Shown: positions 7,969 to 17,176, counted from the stretch's first letter. The stretch is DNA of 64,000 nucleotides from Bog-756 sp963710495 (GCA_963710495.1 CAVQAI010000016.1:62001-126000), one strand, 5' to 3'. Notes: generated by a model from the sequence alone, not told the origin. Translations and numbers: made by a program.

Positions 7969-8940
7969 TCAGGCCAACTGGCTCTGCACCAGCGCCAGGT
8001 CGGCCTCCACCATCATGCCCACCAATTCGGGGAAGTCGACCTCGCGGAACCAGCCGAGCGTCTTCTCCGCCTTGGTCGGATTGCCCACCAGGAGGTCGAC
8101 CTCGGCGGGACGCAGGTAGCGCTCGTCGATCACCACGTGCTTCTCCCAGTCGAGCTCGGCGGCGGCGAAGGCCAGCTCGACGAGCTCCTTGACCGAGTGC
8201 GTCTCGCCGGTGGCCACCACGTAGTCGTCGGGCCGGTCCTGTTGGAGCATCATCCACATGGCCCGCACGTAGTCGGCGGCGTACCCCCAGTCGCGCTGGG
8301 CGTCGAGGTTGCCGAGGGCCAGGCGCTGGTCGATGCCGGCCTTGATCCGGGCCACCCCGTGGGTCACCTTGCGGGTGACGAATTCGAGACCGCGACGCGG
8401 GGACTCGTGGTTGAAGAGGATGCCCGACGAGGCGTGGAGCCCGTAGCTCTCCCGGTAGTTGACGGTGATCCAGTGGCCGTAGACCTTGGCCACTCCGTAG
8501 GGGCTGCGCGGGTAGAAGGGGGTCAGCTCACGCTGGGGCACCTCTTGGACCTTGCCGAACATCTCCGACGAGCTGGCCTGGTAGAAGTGGATCTCCGGGT
8601 CGACGATCCGGATGGCGTCGAGAACCCGGGTCACCCCGAGGGCGGTGGTCTCGCCGGTGAGCACGGGCTGGTTCCACGACGTCTGCACGAAGGACTGGGC
8701 CGCCAGGTTGTAGACCTCGTGGGGCCGGTGGTCGCGCAGGACGTTGATCATCGAGACCTCGTCGAGGAGGTCCCCGGCCACCAGGGTCACGCGGTCCTGG
8801 ATGTGGGCGATGCGCTCGAAGTTGACGGTGCTGGAGCGACGGACCATACCGCAGACCTCGTAGCCGCGCCCGAGCAGGAACTCGGCCAGGTAGGAGCCGT
8901 CCTGGCCGGTGATGCCGGTGATCAGTGCTCGTTTCGCCAT
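7969..8940 (-). CDS. gmd: GDP-mannose 4,6-dehydratase
   Basis: A 323-residue extended short-chain dehydrogenase. The NADP-binding glycine motif TGITGQDGSYL is at 8-18, the SSSEMFG segment with the active-site Ser/Glu at 123-129, and the catalytic YxxxK at Tyr148-Lys152. It converts GDP-D-mannose to GDP-4-keto-6-deoxymannose, precursor of GDP-fucose or GDP-rhamnose for cell-surface glycans. The C-terminal residues HVVIDERYLRPAEVDLLVG are typical of Gmd. A glycosyltransferase gene lies 1 kb away, but no GDP-fucose synthase gene is in the window. Confidence 0.95.
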   Translation of the reverse strand: MAKRALITGITGQDGSYLAEFLLGRGYEVCGMVRRSSTVNFERIAHIQDRVTLVAGDLLDEVSMINVLRDHRPHEVYNLAAQSFVQTSWNQPVLTGETTALGVTRVLDAIRIVDPEIHFYQASSSEMFGKVQEVPQRELTPFYPRSPYGVAKVYGHWITVNYRESYGLHASSGILFNHESPRRGLEFVTRKVTHGVARIKAGIDQRLALGNLDAQRDWGYAADYVRAMWMMLQQDRPDDYVVATGETHSVKELVELAFAAAELDWEKHVVIDERYLRPAEVDLLVGNPTKAEKTLGWFREVDFPELVGMMVEADLALVQSQLA

Positions 8941-8960
8941 GTGGGTGGGACCTCTCGGGC

Positions 8961-9773
8961 TCAGTGGGCGTCGGCGGGGGGTGCCTGCCAGGACGGCGCC
9001 CGTTTCTCGGCGAAGGCGGCGATCCCTTCGGCCGCCTCGGCGGTCTGACTGGTCACCGTCAGCATCGCGTGCAGGTAGGGCAACGCCTCGGACGCCGCCG
9101 AATCCACTACAGCGTAGAACGATTCGCGGCCCATCCTCATGACACCCGGCGGCTTCGAGGCCAGCACGCCGGCTAACCCCGCCACCTCGGCATCGAGCCG
9201 GTCATGGGGCACCACCGTGTTGACGAACCCGATCCGCTCGGCTTCGTCGGCCCCGACGACCCGGCTCGTCAGCATGAGCTCGAGGGCCTTTTTGGCCGGC
9301 ATCGAGCGGAGCAGCGGGACGGTCACCATGTAGGGCCACAGGCCGACGTTGAGCTCGGGGGCTCCGAAACGGGCCCGCTCGGAGGCCACCACCATGTCGC
9401 AGGCCAGGGCCAGGCCGAACCCTCCGGCCATGGCCCAGCCCTGCACCCGGGCGATGGTCGGCTTGCCCAGGTGCCAGAGGTCCTCGAACAGCTCGGCCAG
9501 CCAGCCGCGGGCCACATGGTGGTCGGCGAAGGGGTCGCCGGTGCCGCCGGTGGCCGCCGGCACCATGCCCGACAGGTCCGCGCCGGCGCAGAAGGCCTGG
9601 TCGCCGGCACCGGCCAGGACCACCACCCGGACCAGCGGGTCGGTCCGGGCCTCCGCCACGTGCCGGCGCAGGCCGCGGATGATCTCCCACGTCATGGCGT
9701 TGCGGCGTTGCGGCCGGTTGAGGGTCAGCGTGAGGACGGGCCCGTCCCGCTCGGCCAGCAGCTCGGCGCCCAT
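8961..9773 (-). CDS. Enoyl-CoA hydratase/isomerase family protein
   Basis: A 270-residue crotonase-fold protein starting MGAELLAERDG, with the Asn-Arg-rich entry motif NRPQRRNAM near 19-27, the oxyanion-hole segment CAGADLSGM, and the second oxyanion segment GWAMAGGFGLALACD with the ELNVGLWP loop. The second catalytic glutamate region of true hydratases is not obvious, so the reaction (hydratase, isomerase or other) is left open. A GTG at 9812 would add 13 residues and could be leaderless. It lies back to back with a glycosyltransferase on the plus strand. Confidence 0.85.
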   Translation of the reverse strand: MGAELLAERDGPVLTLTLNRPQRRNAMTWEIIRGLRRHVAEARTDPLVRVVVLAGAGDQAFCAGADLSGMVPAATGGTGDPFADHHVARGWLAELFEDLWHLGKPTIARVQGWAMAGGFGLALACDMVVASERARFGAPELNVGLWPYMVTVPLLRSMPAKKALELMLTSRVVGADEAERIGFVNTVVPHDRLDAEVAGLAGVLASKPPGVMRMGRESFYAVVDSAASEALPYLHAMLTVTSQTAEAAEGIAAFAEKRAPSWQAPPADAH

Positions 9774-9897
9774 CGGATCCGGCGAGGCGACCGGCGCGGA
9801 GTCTTCGGGCACCGGACGAAGGTAGCCCGACCGCCGCGTGATTGTCCCTTCGGGCCCGGACGGGGCCGGACAGGAGGGCCGCGGCCGCGCCGCTACG

Positions 9898-10944
9898 GTG
9901 GCGCCCATCCCGACCGCCGCCCTCCTCTCGTTCCGTCTCGGGGGCACCGACGGCGTCGCCGTCGAGGCGGCCAAGTGGCAGCAGGCCCTGGCCTCGCTCG
10001 GCTTCACCACCTTCACCGTGGCCGGGGCCGGGCCGGTCGACCGTCTCGTGCCGGGCCTGGCCATGGCGGCCGCGGCCCCGCCGACCCGGTCGGAGCTGGA
10101 CGCCGCCCTCGACGACGCCGACCTGGTCGTGGTCGAGAACCTGTGCTCCCTGCCCCTCAACCCGCCGGCCGCCGCCGCGGTGGCCGCCGTCCTGGCCGGC
10201 CGGCCCGCGCTCCTCCACCACCACGACCTCCCCTGGCAGCGCGCCCCCTTCATCCACCATCCCCCGCCGCCGGTCGACCCCCGGTGGACGCAGGTCACCA
10301 TCAACCACCTGAGCCGGCGCCAACTCGCCCTACGGGGGATCGCCGCCGCCACCGTCTACAACACCTTCTCCCCCGGTCCGGCCTACTCCCCGGATGTCGA
10401 GCCCGATCGGGTGCGTGACGCGCTCGGTGTCGGGCCGGAGCAGGTCCTCGTTCTGCAGCCGACCAGGGCCCTGCCGCGCAAGAACGTCGGCGGCGGCCTG
10501 CGCCTGGCGGCCGAGCTCGGCGCCTCCTACTGGCTCCTCGGCGCGGCCGAGGACGGGTACGGCCCCGAGCTGGCCCACCTCCTGGCCGAGGCCGACGGAC
10601 CGGTCGTCCTCGGTCCCCCGGCGGGATGGCCCGGGCTCACCGCCGCCGACGCCTACCGGGCCTGCGACGTGGTGACCCTGCCCTCGACCTGGGAGGGCTT
10701 CGGGAACCCGTCGGTGGAGTCAGCCGTCCACCGCCGCCCGCTCGCCATCGGGCCGTACCCGGTCGGACGCGAGCTGGCCGCCTTCGGATTCGAGTGGTTC
10801 CCGCTCCGGCAGTCGGCCCGACTGGCGTCGTGGTTGGCCGCTCCCGACCCGTCCCTCCTCGATCGCAACCGGACCGTGGCCACCACCCACTTCTCCTCCA
10901 CCGACCTGCCCGAGCACATCGCCCGGGTCCTGCCCGAGCTCTGA
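9898..10944 (+). CDS. GT4-like glycosyltransferase
   Basis: A 348-residue protein with the GT-B donor-site features of family 4: a phosphate-binding segment QPTRALPRKN near 185, and the ACDVVTLPSTWEGFGNPSVES signature late in the chain, in which the Glu of the EGFG-type loop would bind the nucleotide-sugar. No membrane segments. The GTG at 9898 (VAPIPTAALL) is chosen because upstream sequence is low complexity; a GTG at 9838 would add 20 residues. Substrate unknown; gmd nearby makes surface glycan work likely. A strong palindrome follows the stop. Confidence 0.8.
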   Translation: MAPIPTAALLSFRLGGTDGVAVEAAKWQQALASLGFTTFTVAGAGPVDRLVPGLAMAAAAPPTRSELDAALDDADLVVVENLCSLPLNPPAAAAVAAVLAGRPALLHHHDLPWQRAPFIHHPPPPVDPRWTQVTINHLSRRQLALRGIAAATVYNTFSPGPAYSPDVEPDRVRDALGVGPEQVLVLQPTRALPRKNVGGGLRLAAELGASYWLLGAAEDGYGPELAHLLAEADGPVVLGPPAGWPGLTAADAYRACDVVTLPSTWEGFGNPSVESAVHRRPLAIGPYPVGRELAAFGFEWFPLRQSARLASWLAAPDPSLLDRNRTVATTHFSSTDLPEHIARVLPEL

Positions 10945-10963
10945 GCCCGGCCCCTCGCCCGAT

Positions 10964-10991
10964 GGAGACGGGCCCGGCCGGGCCCGTCTCC
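10964..10991 (+). terminator. 28-bp perfect palindrome, terminator-like
   Basis: GGAGACGGGCCCGG and its exact reverse complement are joined without a loop base, 20 bases after the glycosyltransferase stop. It can form a very stable GC stem but lacks a T-tract. Confidence 0.7.
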
Positions 10992-11022
10992 GTGGTTCGG
11001 GCCCCGGGTACCATGCAGGGCC

Positions 11023-11712
11023 ATGAACCCGGTCACCACGGGGTCCGGGGCCACCGGGGCGACGGGGCGACGGGCGGAGGCCCAGGGGGGTAGGCGGCTC
11101 ACGGCCGACGCCCGCCGGCGCCAGCTGTTCGACGTGGCCCTCTCGCTCTTCGCCGAGCACGGCTACGCCGCCACCACCATGGACGACATCGCCGAGGCCG
11201 CCGGGGTGACCAAGCCGCTCGTGTACCAGCACTTCGAGTCCAAGCGGGCGCTGTACCTCGAGCTCATGGACGTCTTCTCCCGCGAGCTGGTCGACCGCAT
11301 CGTGGCGGCGACGGCCGACGCCGAAGGCCCGCGCCAGCAGGTCGAGCTCGGGTTCGCCGCCTACTTCGAGCTCATGGTGGGCAACGAGCCCGCCTTCCTC
11401 CTTCTCTACGGCCGGGACGCCCCCGACGACCCCGACTTCGGGGCGGCCCTGCGCCGGGTGGAGGAGACCATCGCCGAGGCCATCGACCCGCTCATCGCCG
11501 CCGGCCTCGATCCCGAGCACCGGCTGCTACTGGCCCATGCCGTGGTGGGGGTGGCCGAGGGCGCCACCCGCCACTGGCTGGACGCCCGGCGCCAACGGTC
11601 CCTGGCCGGCGTCGGCCCCGACGCCCTCACCCTGGAGGACGAGGCTGCCCTGCTGGCCACCCGGCTGGCCGACTTCGCCTGGGCCGGCCTGCGCCAGGTG
11701 CACCGGGTCTGA
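11023..11712 (+). CDS. TetR/AcrR family transcriptional regulator
   Basis: A 229-residue one-component regulator. A helix-turn-helix lies at about 45-75 (ATTMDDIAEAAGVTKPLVYQHFESK), the TetR N-terminal signature, followed by an all-helical ligand-binding domain. The first 25 residues are a Gly/Ala/Thr-rich extension. Its target is not evident: the genes on both sides are either convergent or behind a terminator. Annotated ATG at 11023; an internal start nearer the HTH is possible. Confidence 0.88.
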   Translation: MNPVTTGSGATGATGRRAEAQGGRRLTADARRRQLFDVALSLFAEHGYAATTMDDIAEAAGVTKPLVYQHFESKRALYLELMDVFSRELVDRIVAATADAEGPRQQVELGFAAYFELMVGNEPAFLLLYGRDAPDDPDFGAALRRVEETIAEAIDPLIAAGLDPEHRLLLAHAVVGVAEGATRHWLDARRQRSLAGVGPDALTLEDEAALLATRLADFAWAGLRQVHRV

Positions 11713-11769
11713 CCCCGGCGCGTCGCCTCCCCGGCCCCGGCCGGACCAGGTGACCGGCGGCGATCGGCG

Positions 11770-12588
11770 TCAGGTCCGCACCGACCCGGCCACCACCGGT
11801 GGTTGCGTGGTCTGCACCACGCCGCCACTGCGCTCGTCGGTGATGGCAAAGGCGTGGATCGGCTGGTCGGCGGCCACGCTGAAGGGCACCACGGTCGGGT
11901 CCGGGCCGAGCAGCCCGAGCGAGATCGTCTGGCCGCCGACCACGGCCCACAGCTGGTAGGTCCGGTCCGACGGGAGGGCCGGCAGCCGGTGCGCCTGGAC
12001 GAACCCGGTGCCCGACGGCGTGAGCACGACGGTCACCATGGCCGGCGACCCGCTCCCGGCCGGGGCGGTGAGCGCGACCTGCCGGGTGGCGGGCTGGGCG
12101 AGGGCGGCCCGCTCGGCTGCGCCGAGGCCGGAGGACGAGCTGAGGGCGCTGACTTGATGGTTCAGATGGTTCACCCGCACCCCGAGCACGATCGCCACCA
12201 CGGCAGCGGCCACCGCCACCACCCCGGCGGTGGCGGTGAACCACCCCCGGCTGAAGCGGCGGCGCCCGTTGAGGACCACACCACCGGCACCGGGGGCACG
12301 CTCTCCCCCGGTCTCGAGCCGGGCCGCCAGGCGGTCCCACGAAGGTGGGCCGGACCCTTCGAGCCGCTCGGCGATGCCGTCCCAGAGCTCCGGGGGTGAC
12401 TCGCCGCCCGAGTTGGCCAGCAACCCGGCCACCTCGTGGTGGTCGGCCACCTCGATGGAGCAGCGCAGGCACGTCTCGAGATGGCGGTCGATCATGGCGG
12501 CGGTGTCGGGATCGACGGCGTCGAGCGCATAGGCGCCGAGCAGTTCCTGGATCTCCCGATGATCCGGCTCGGGGCGTTCCAGGCTCAC
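11770..12588 (-). CDS. rskA: RskA-type anti-sigma factor
   Basis: A 272-residue single-pass membrane protein. The cytosolic N-terminus carries the zinc anti-sigma motif HxxxCxxC (His36, Cys40, Cys43), a membrane segment follows at about 117-138, and the outer domain matches the RskA C-terminal domain (YQLWAVV and AVTVEP-like strands). It would sequester the adjacent ECF sigma factor and release it on proteolysis. GTG start at 12588 overlaps the sigma stop by 4 bases, fixing a two-gene operon. Confidence 0.9.
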   Translation of the reverse strand: MSLERPEPDHREIQELLGAYALDAVDPDTAAMIDRHLETCLRCSIEVADHHEVAGLLANSGGESPPELWDGIAERLEGSGPPSWDRLAARLETGGERAPGAGGVVLNGRRRFSRGWFTATAGVVAVAAAVVAIVLGVRVNHLNHQVSALSSSSGLGAAERAALAQPATRQVALTAPAGSGSPAMVTVVLTPSGTGFVQAHRLPALPSDRTYQLWAVVGGQTISLGLLGPDPTVVPFSVAADQPIHAFAITDERSGGVVQTTQPPVVAGSVRT

Positions 12589-13169
12589 GACTCTGCTCCC
12601 GCCGGCTGAATGCCCCGTTCGGCCAAACTGGTCCGGAGCCGGCCGAGGCCGGACCGGATCCGGCTCTTCACCGTACCTTCGGGGGCGTTCAGGATCCTCG
12701 CCACCTCGCGGTAGGTGTGGCCGCCGAAATAGGCCAACTGGATCGGTTGGCGCAGTTCCTCGGGCAGGGCGCCCAGCGCCTCCTGCACCTGGTCGGCGAC
12801 GGCCATGTCCCAGACCTCGTGATCGATGTCGTACCCGGCCGTCGCCGTCTGGCGCGAGGTCCGCTCCTCGCGCCGGCGACGGGCCACCTCCGAGCGCACG
12901 AAGTCGACCGCCTTGCCGTGGGTACGGGCCAGCAGATAGGACCGGAGCGTCCCCCGCTGGGCGTCGAACTTCTCCGGGTGGTTCCACAGGTCCAAGAAGA
13001 CCTCTTGGGTGATCTCCTCGGCCGGTGGATCGCTGCGCAGGATCCGGCGGGCCAGCCCGTACACGGCACCGCCGTGCCGGCGGTAGACCTCGGCCAGGGC
13101 CTCCTGGTGCCACCGGGCCAGGGCCACGACCAGATTGGCGTCGCTCGCCTGGCGGACCTCGATCATCAC
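12585..13169 (-). CDS. sigK: ECF RNA polymerase sigma factor, SigK-like
   Basis: A 194-residue group-IV sigma factor. Region 2 (about 15-90) includes AEEITQEVFLDLWNHPEKF, the core-binding helix, and region 4 (about 130-185) ends in the helix-turn-helix TYREVARILNAPEGTVKSR. Paired and translationally coupled with an RskA-like anti-sigma gene, the arrangement of mycobacterial sigK-rskA. Regulon is not visible; a ferritin-like gene is divergent 206 bases upstream. Confidence 0.9.
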   Translation of the reverse strand: MMIEVRQASDANLVVALARWHQEALAEVYRRHGGAVYGLARRILRSDPPAEEITQEVFLDLWNHPEKFDAQRGTLRSYLLARTHGKAVDFVRSEVARRRREERTSRQTATAGYDIDHEVWDMAVADQVQEALGALPEELRQPIQLAYFGGHTYREVARILNAPEGTVKSRIRSGLGRLRTSLAERGIQPAGAES

Positions 13170-13375
13170 GGAACAGTATCCGTCGCCGGTGGCCCGCCCA
13201 GATGACGCCAGATGCCGGTCGAGCTGGAGAAAGCCGGGGGCGAGGGGCCTGACGACCGGCCTCGACGACCGGTCTCACGACCCGTCTGGCGACCCGGGCC
13301 GAGGGGGGCGGGGCGGAGACGGGCACCCACCGGCAGGCCGTCATCCCCGGACCGGCCCGGCGACGAACACGTGCC

Positions 13376-14158
13376 ATGGGCATCGACATCGGCCGCTACA
13401 GCAAGCTCTCGGCGAAGCTCGACACCACGGGCATCGACTTCGACGCCTTCCGGGAGCAGCCGCTCTCACCCGAGGCCCTGCGATGCCTGCGCTACATGCA
13501 CGACGTCGAGAACCACACCGTCTGCTACCTACGCGACGTGCTGGTCACCCGGGCACACCGGGACCCGGAGGTGACCTCCTTCCTCACCCTGTGGAACTAC
13601 GAGGAGTTCTGGCACGGGGAGGCGATCGCCGAGATCCTGGCCGCCCATGACGAGCCGGCCGGCACCGGGAGGATCGCCGCCCTGCGGCAGCGGCTGCCCA
13701 AGCGGGACGCCTGGCGCCCGCTCACCTTCCAGCTCGGGTCGGCGCTGACCCCCCACCTCACCGCGGTGCACATGACCTGGGGCGCGGTCAACGAATGGAC
13801 GACCCAGGCGGGCTACGCCCGGCTGGCCAAGCTGGCCGGGCACCCGACCCTTTCGGAGCTGCTTCGCCGCATCATGAAACAGGAGGGACGGCACATCGAC
13901 TTCTATGCCGCCCAGGCCGGTCGCCGACTGGCCGACAGCCGGGCGGCGCAACGGCTGACCCGGTGGGCGCTCCGTCGGTTCTGGGCCCCCGTCGGCACCG
14001 GCGTGGTCCCCGACCGGGAGGTCGTCTTCCTGCGGGACTACCTCTTCGGGGACGCCGACGGCCGGGCCGTGGCCGATCGCATCGATCGCCGGGTCGACCG
14101 CCTCCCCGGCCTGGCCGGACTCGGCCTCCTCCGCGGGGCGGTGGCACCGGCCGCCTGA
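13376..14158 (+). CDS. Ferritin-like fold protein
   Basis: A 260-residue helical protein of no assigned enzyme family. It contains two candidate metal-binding helices: EEFWHGEA near residue 78 and the ExxH in KQEGRHIDFY near 170, as in ferritin-like diiron proteins such as acyl-ACP desaturases. No membrane segment or signal peptide. It is divergent from sigK and followed by a DUF4395 gene. A role in iron or radical chemistry is inference from the motif only. Confidence 0.75.
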   Translation: MGIDIGRYSKLSAKLDTTGIDFDAFREQPLSPEALRCLRYMHDVENHTVCYLRDVLVTRAHRDPEVTSFLTLWNYEEFWHGEAIAEILAAHDEPAGTGRIAALRQRLPKRDAWRPLTFQLGSALTPHLTAVHMTWGAVNEWTTQAGYARLAKLAGHPTLSELLRRIMKQEGRHIDFYAAQAGRRLADSRAAQRLTRWALRRFWAPVGTGVVPDREVVFLRDYLFGDADGRAVADRIDRRVDRLPGLAGLGLLRGAVAPAA

Positions 14159-14225
14159 CCGGTTCCGGGCGGGCGGCCGGCACCCCGGCCCGGAGGGCCG
14201 TAAAACCCGATCGACCCGGTAAACT

Positions 14226-14732
14226 ATGTGGGTGTTCAGCTTCCCCAACCCGGTCGACGAGCACGCCGCCCGGACGGTGGCCGGCGGAGTCCTGCTCATG
14301 GCGGTGGCGGCGTTGGCCTTCGACCAGCCCCTGGTCCTGATCCCCCTGGCCTACGGATTCTGGGCCCGGGTGCTGACCGGGCCCCGGTTGAGCCCGCTCG
14401 GCCTGGTGGCCACACGGTTGGTGGCCCCACGCCTGCCGTGGCCGCCGAAGCCGGTGGCCGGGCCGCCCAAGCGCTTCGCCCAGGCCATGGGGACGGCCAT
14501 GGCCAGCTCGGCGCTCGTCCTCTGGTTCGGGTTCGGGCAGCACGCCGCCGCCTGGGGCCTGGTCGCCACCATCGCCGCCGCCGCCTTCCTCGAATCGGTG
14601 TTCGCCGTCTGCATCGGGTGCTCCGTCTTCGCCGTGTTGATGCGCGCCGGGGTGATCCCCGACGAGGTGTGTGCCGCTTGCGCCGACCTGTCGCGGCGAC
14701 ACCCGCAGCTGGCCGAGGGTCGTCCCGCCTGA
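14226..14732 (+). CDS. DUF4395 integral membrane protein
   Basis: A 168-residue protein with about four hydrophobic segments. It opens with the family pattern of a FPNPVDEHAAR segment and has a CIGC dithiol motif near the end of its last membrane segment (about 134-137), with two more cysteines (VCAACADL) in the tail. DUF4395 proteins often sit beside sulfurtransferase or thioredoxin-like genes; none is adjacent here. Function unknown. Confidence 0.8.
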   Translation: MWVFSFPNPVDEHAARTVAGGVLLMAVAALAFDQPLVLIPLAYGFWARVLTGPRLSPLGLVATRLVAPRLPWPPKPVAGPPKRFAQAMGTAMASSALVLWFGFGQHAAAWGLVATIAAAAFLESVFAVCIGCSVFAVLMRAGVIPDEVCAACADLSRRHPQLAEGRPA

Positions 14733-14749
14733 TCGCCTCGGGGGCCGGC

Positions 14750-15244
14750 TCAGCGGAGGCGGGGAGCGAGCTCGCCGCAGAGGTCGGCCAGCTCCTTGGC
14801 GCAGGCCACATAGACCTGCTCGTCACCACCGGCCGGGTCTTCGACGTCCTCCCAGGGCTCGACGGGAAGGCCGGCCAGCCCGAGCGTGCCGAGTCGTTCG
14901 CTCAGCGGCCCCGGTCCGGACGGGAGGTCGCGGCACAACCGCTTGATCGAGGCGGTCTTCGGGGCGGCGTCGGGGAACTGGCGCCGCAGATAGGCGACGT
15001 GCTCGCCGGCCATGGCGAGGACCAGATCGGCCCCCTCGACCGCCTCGTCCGTGATCTGCCGGCTCCGGTGGAACGGCGGGAGGACGCCCAGCGAGGCGAG
15101 GGCGTCCCGGGTCCGCCGGCTCATCGGTTGCCCGTCGACCACGTGGGTGCCCGAGGTCACCACCTCGAGCCCGGCGGCGCTGAGCATGGCCCCGGCCATC
15201 ACCGAACGCGCCGCGTTGCCGGTGCACACGGTGAGGATCGCCAC
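14750..15244 (-). CDS. Low molecular weight protein-tyrosine phosphatase family protein
   Basis: A 164-residue protein starting with the phosphate-binding P-loop CTGNAARS (residues 7-14, CX5RS), the catalytic cysteine being residue 7. A WEDVEDPAGG segment near 130 supplies the general-acid aspartate expected in this fold. It could dephosphorylate tyrosine-phosphorylated proteins; arsenate reductases share this fold, but no arsenic gene is nearby. Lies 19 bases downstream of the acyl-CoA dehydrogenase, probably co-transcribed. Confidence 0.85.
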   Translation of the reverse strand: MAILTVCTGNAARSVMAGAMLSAAGLEVVTSGTHVVDGQPMSRRTRDALASLGVLPPFHRSRQITDEAVEGADLVLAMAGEHVAYLRRQFPDAAPKTASIKRLCRDLPSGPGPLSERLGTLGLAGLPVEPWEDVEDPAGGDEQVYVACAKELADLCGELAPRLR

Positions 15245-15262
15245 GGGAGGGACCGGCCGTCG

Positions 15263-16477
15263 TCAGTTGATGTGGACGCCCGAGATGGCGCGACTGATGA
15301 TCAGCCGCTGGATCTCCGAGGTGCCCTCGAAGATGGTGAAGATCTTCGAGTCGCGGTGCCACCGCTCGACCGGGTGCTCCCGAATGTAGCCATAGCCGCC
15401 CATGATCTGGATGGCCTCCTCGGTCACGTGGACCGCCGTCTCGCCGGCGTAGAGCTTCGACATCGACCCCTCGCCCGAGGTGAACTCCTTGCCGTTGCGG
15501 CCCATCCATGACGCCCGCCAGATGAGCAGCCGGGAGGCGTCGATGCTCGTCTTCATATCGGCCAGCTTGAACGCGATTCCCTGGTTCTCGATGATGGCCC
15601 GACCGAAGGCGCGGCGCTCCTTGGCGTAGTCGAGCGAGTACTCGTAGGCGGCGCGGGCGATGCCGAGCGCCTGGGCGCCGACCGCCGGCCGGGACGCCTC
15701 GAACGTCTTCATGGCCGCCTGGCTGGTGGATCGCTTGCCCTCACGGGCCCGGGCCAGGCGCTCGTCGAGCTTCTCCTTGCCACCGAGCAGCAGGCGGCCC
15801 GGCACCCGGACCCCGTCGAGCACGACCTCGGCGGTGTGCGACGCCCGGATACCCATCTTCTTGAACTTCTGCCCCTGGGAGAGCCCGGGCGTCTTCGGAG
15901 GCACGATGAAACTGGCCTGGCCCCTCGATCCGAGCTCGGAGTCGACCGAGGCCACGACCACGTGGACGTCGGCCATGCCCCCGTTGGTGATCCAGGTCTT
16001 CGTGCCGTCGAGCACCCACTCGTCCTTCGCCTCGTCGTAGACGGCACGTGTCCGCAGGGAGGAGACGTCCGATCCGGCATCGGCCTCGGACACGGCAAAG
16101 GCGGCCGTCTGGATGTCGTCGGGCGTCCCGAAGCACTGCGGCCCCCATTCGATGAGCTGTTCGGGGGTGCCGTTGCTGGCGATGCCGGCCAGCCCCAGGG
16201 TGCTGCCCAGGATGGCGAGGGCGATGCCGGCGTCACCCCAGGCCAACTCCTCGCCGGCGATGGGCAGCAGCAGCCCGCTCTCGTCGAAGAACGCCTGGGT
16301 GACGAAGTCGAAGGAATAGATCCCGGCCCGGGCGGCCTCTTCGATGATGGGCCACGGGGTCTCCTCCCGCTCGTCCCACTCGTGCCCGGCCGGCCGGATC
16401 ACGTTTTCGGCGAAGTCGTGCAGCCATTTCTGGATCTGCAGTTGGTCCTCGTTGAGGTCGAGGGAGAAATCGGCCAT
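15263..16477 (-). CDS. Acyl-CoA dehydrogenase
   Basis: A 404-residue flavoprotein of the ACAD family. Diagnostic segments include AFAVSEADAGSDVSSL (FAD/substrate binding), WITNGG, and the C-terminal IFEGTSEIQRLIISR in which the Glu of EGTSEIQ is in the usual position for binding the FAD adenine region. It oxidises acyl-CoA to enoyl-CoA with electrons passing to ETF. Chain-length preference cannot be read. A 16-bp palindrome in the upstream region is a likely operator. Confidence 0.93.
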   Translation of the reverse strand: MADFSLDLNEDQLQIQKWLHDFAENVIRPAGHEWDEREETPWPIIEEAARAGIYSFDFVTQAFFDESGLLLPIAGEELAWGDAGIALAILGSTLGLAGIASNGTPEQLIEWGPQCFGTPDDIQTAAFAVSEADAGSDVSSLRTRAVYDEAKDEWVLDGTKTWITNGGMADVHVVVASVDSELGSRGQASFIVPPKTPGLSQGQKFKKMGIRASHTAEVVLDGVRVPGRLLLGGKEKLDERLARAREGKRSTSQAAMKTFEASRPAVGAQALGIARAAYEYSLDYAKERRAFGRAIIENQGIAFKLADMKTSIDASRLLIWRASWMGRNGKEFTSGEGSMSKLYAGETAVHVTEEAIQIMGGYGYIREHPVERWHRDSKIFTIFEGTSEIQRLIISRAISGVHIN

Positions 16478-16595
16478 GGTGCTCGCTCCGTTCCGGCCCG
16501 TGCCGGGCCTACCAACCCACGACGGTGTCGCAGCGTCCGACCGGGTGAGGTCGAACCCGGGTGGGCCTGGCCGGCCCGGGGACCCGTCTCTCGTT

Positions 16596-16611
16596 GTTAC
16601 TACATAGTAAC
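16596..16611 (-). promoter_or_regulatory. Palindromic operator upstream of the acyl-CoA dehydrogenase
   Basis: GTTACTA-CA-TAGTAAC has perfect 7-bp arms and overlaps a TACTAT hexamer that could serve as the -10 box on the minus strand. The form is typical of TetR-family operators. The GTTACTA half-site also recurs beside the TetR gene at 62180-62752. Confidence 0.6.
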
Positions 16612-16807
16612 CTCACCGGGGCGCGTGCGGGCACCGCCGGGACCCGGTTGCGCCGGCCCGGCACCGGGCCAGGTCAGGTGGGTCGTTGGGCCAGGCGCAA
16701 GCCCGAGCCGGGGCGCGACGATGGCCCGGCGGGCCGCCCACGGCGGTTCCGGGCGCCGGGCGCGGCATGCACCTTCTCACCCGGCCGGTGTGCCCACCGG
16801 AGAGGCG

Positions 16808-16824
16808 CCGGCTGTCTCAGCCGG
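16808..16824 (-). terminator. Hairpin downstream of cold-shock gene
   Basis: CCGGCT-GTCTC-AGCCGG, a 6-bp GC stem with a 5-base loop, starts 17 bases past the stop of the cold-shock gene. Confidence 0.45.
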
Positions 16825-16840
16825 GGGTGAAGGAGTGGGG

Positions 16841-17053
16841 TCAGGCCGGCTGGGCGAGACGAACGTCGACCGCCTGGAGACCCTTCGGGCCTTCCTGGAG
16901 GTCGAACTCGACCGCTTGACCCTCCTCGAGAGAGCGGAAGCCGTTCATCTGGATGGCCGTGTGGTGCACGAAAACGTCGGCGCCACCGTCCGGCTGGGAG
17001 ATGAAGCCGAAGCCCTTCTCGGCGTTGAACCACTTAACTGTTCCGGAAGCCAC
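16841..17053 (-). CDS. cspA: Cold-shock protein, CspA family
   Basis: A 70-residue single cold-shock domain with RNP1 KGFGFIS near 17-23 and RNP2 VFVHHTAI near 30-37. Binds single-stranded RNA/DNA as an RNA chaperone. The GTG at 17053 (giving MASGTVKWF) is used because GGAAAGGGGAA lies just upstream; the frame extends to an ATG at 17134 but that part is non-conserved leader. A promoter about 125 bases upstream implies a long 5' untranslated region, as in other csp genes. Confidence 0.95.
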   Translation of the reverse strand: MASGTVKWFNAEKGFGFISQPDGGADVFVHHTAIQMNGFRSLEEGQAVEFDLQEGPKGLQAVDVRLAQPA

Positions 17054-17176
17054 TGTGGCGTTCCCCTTTCCTTCACCTGTTCTGCACACACGACCCGTTC
17101 CCCGCTGCCGGTTCCGGCGCGCCCACGTCTGCACGTCGACGACCGGAGAGGGAGGGACGGGTTGCCTGCACGCGAA

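Larger units (their letters stand above)
16478..16840. other. Intergenic region between acd and the cold-shock gene
   Basis: About 360 bases with no convincing gene. It holds the acd promoter region with a palindrome at 16596-16611 and a hairpin downstream of the cold-shock gene at 16808-16824. Confidence 0.7.

Noticed and set aside
16545..16570. tRNA T-arm-like GGGTTCGACCTC on the minus strand
   Set aside because: Flanking bases do not pair and no acceptor or anticodon stem can be formed.
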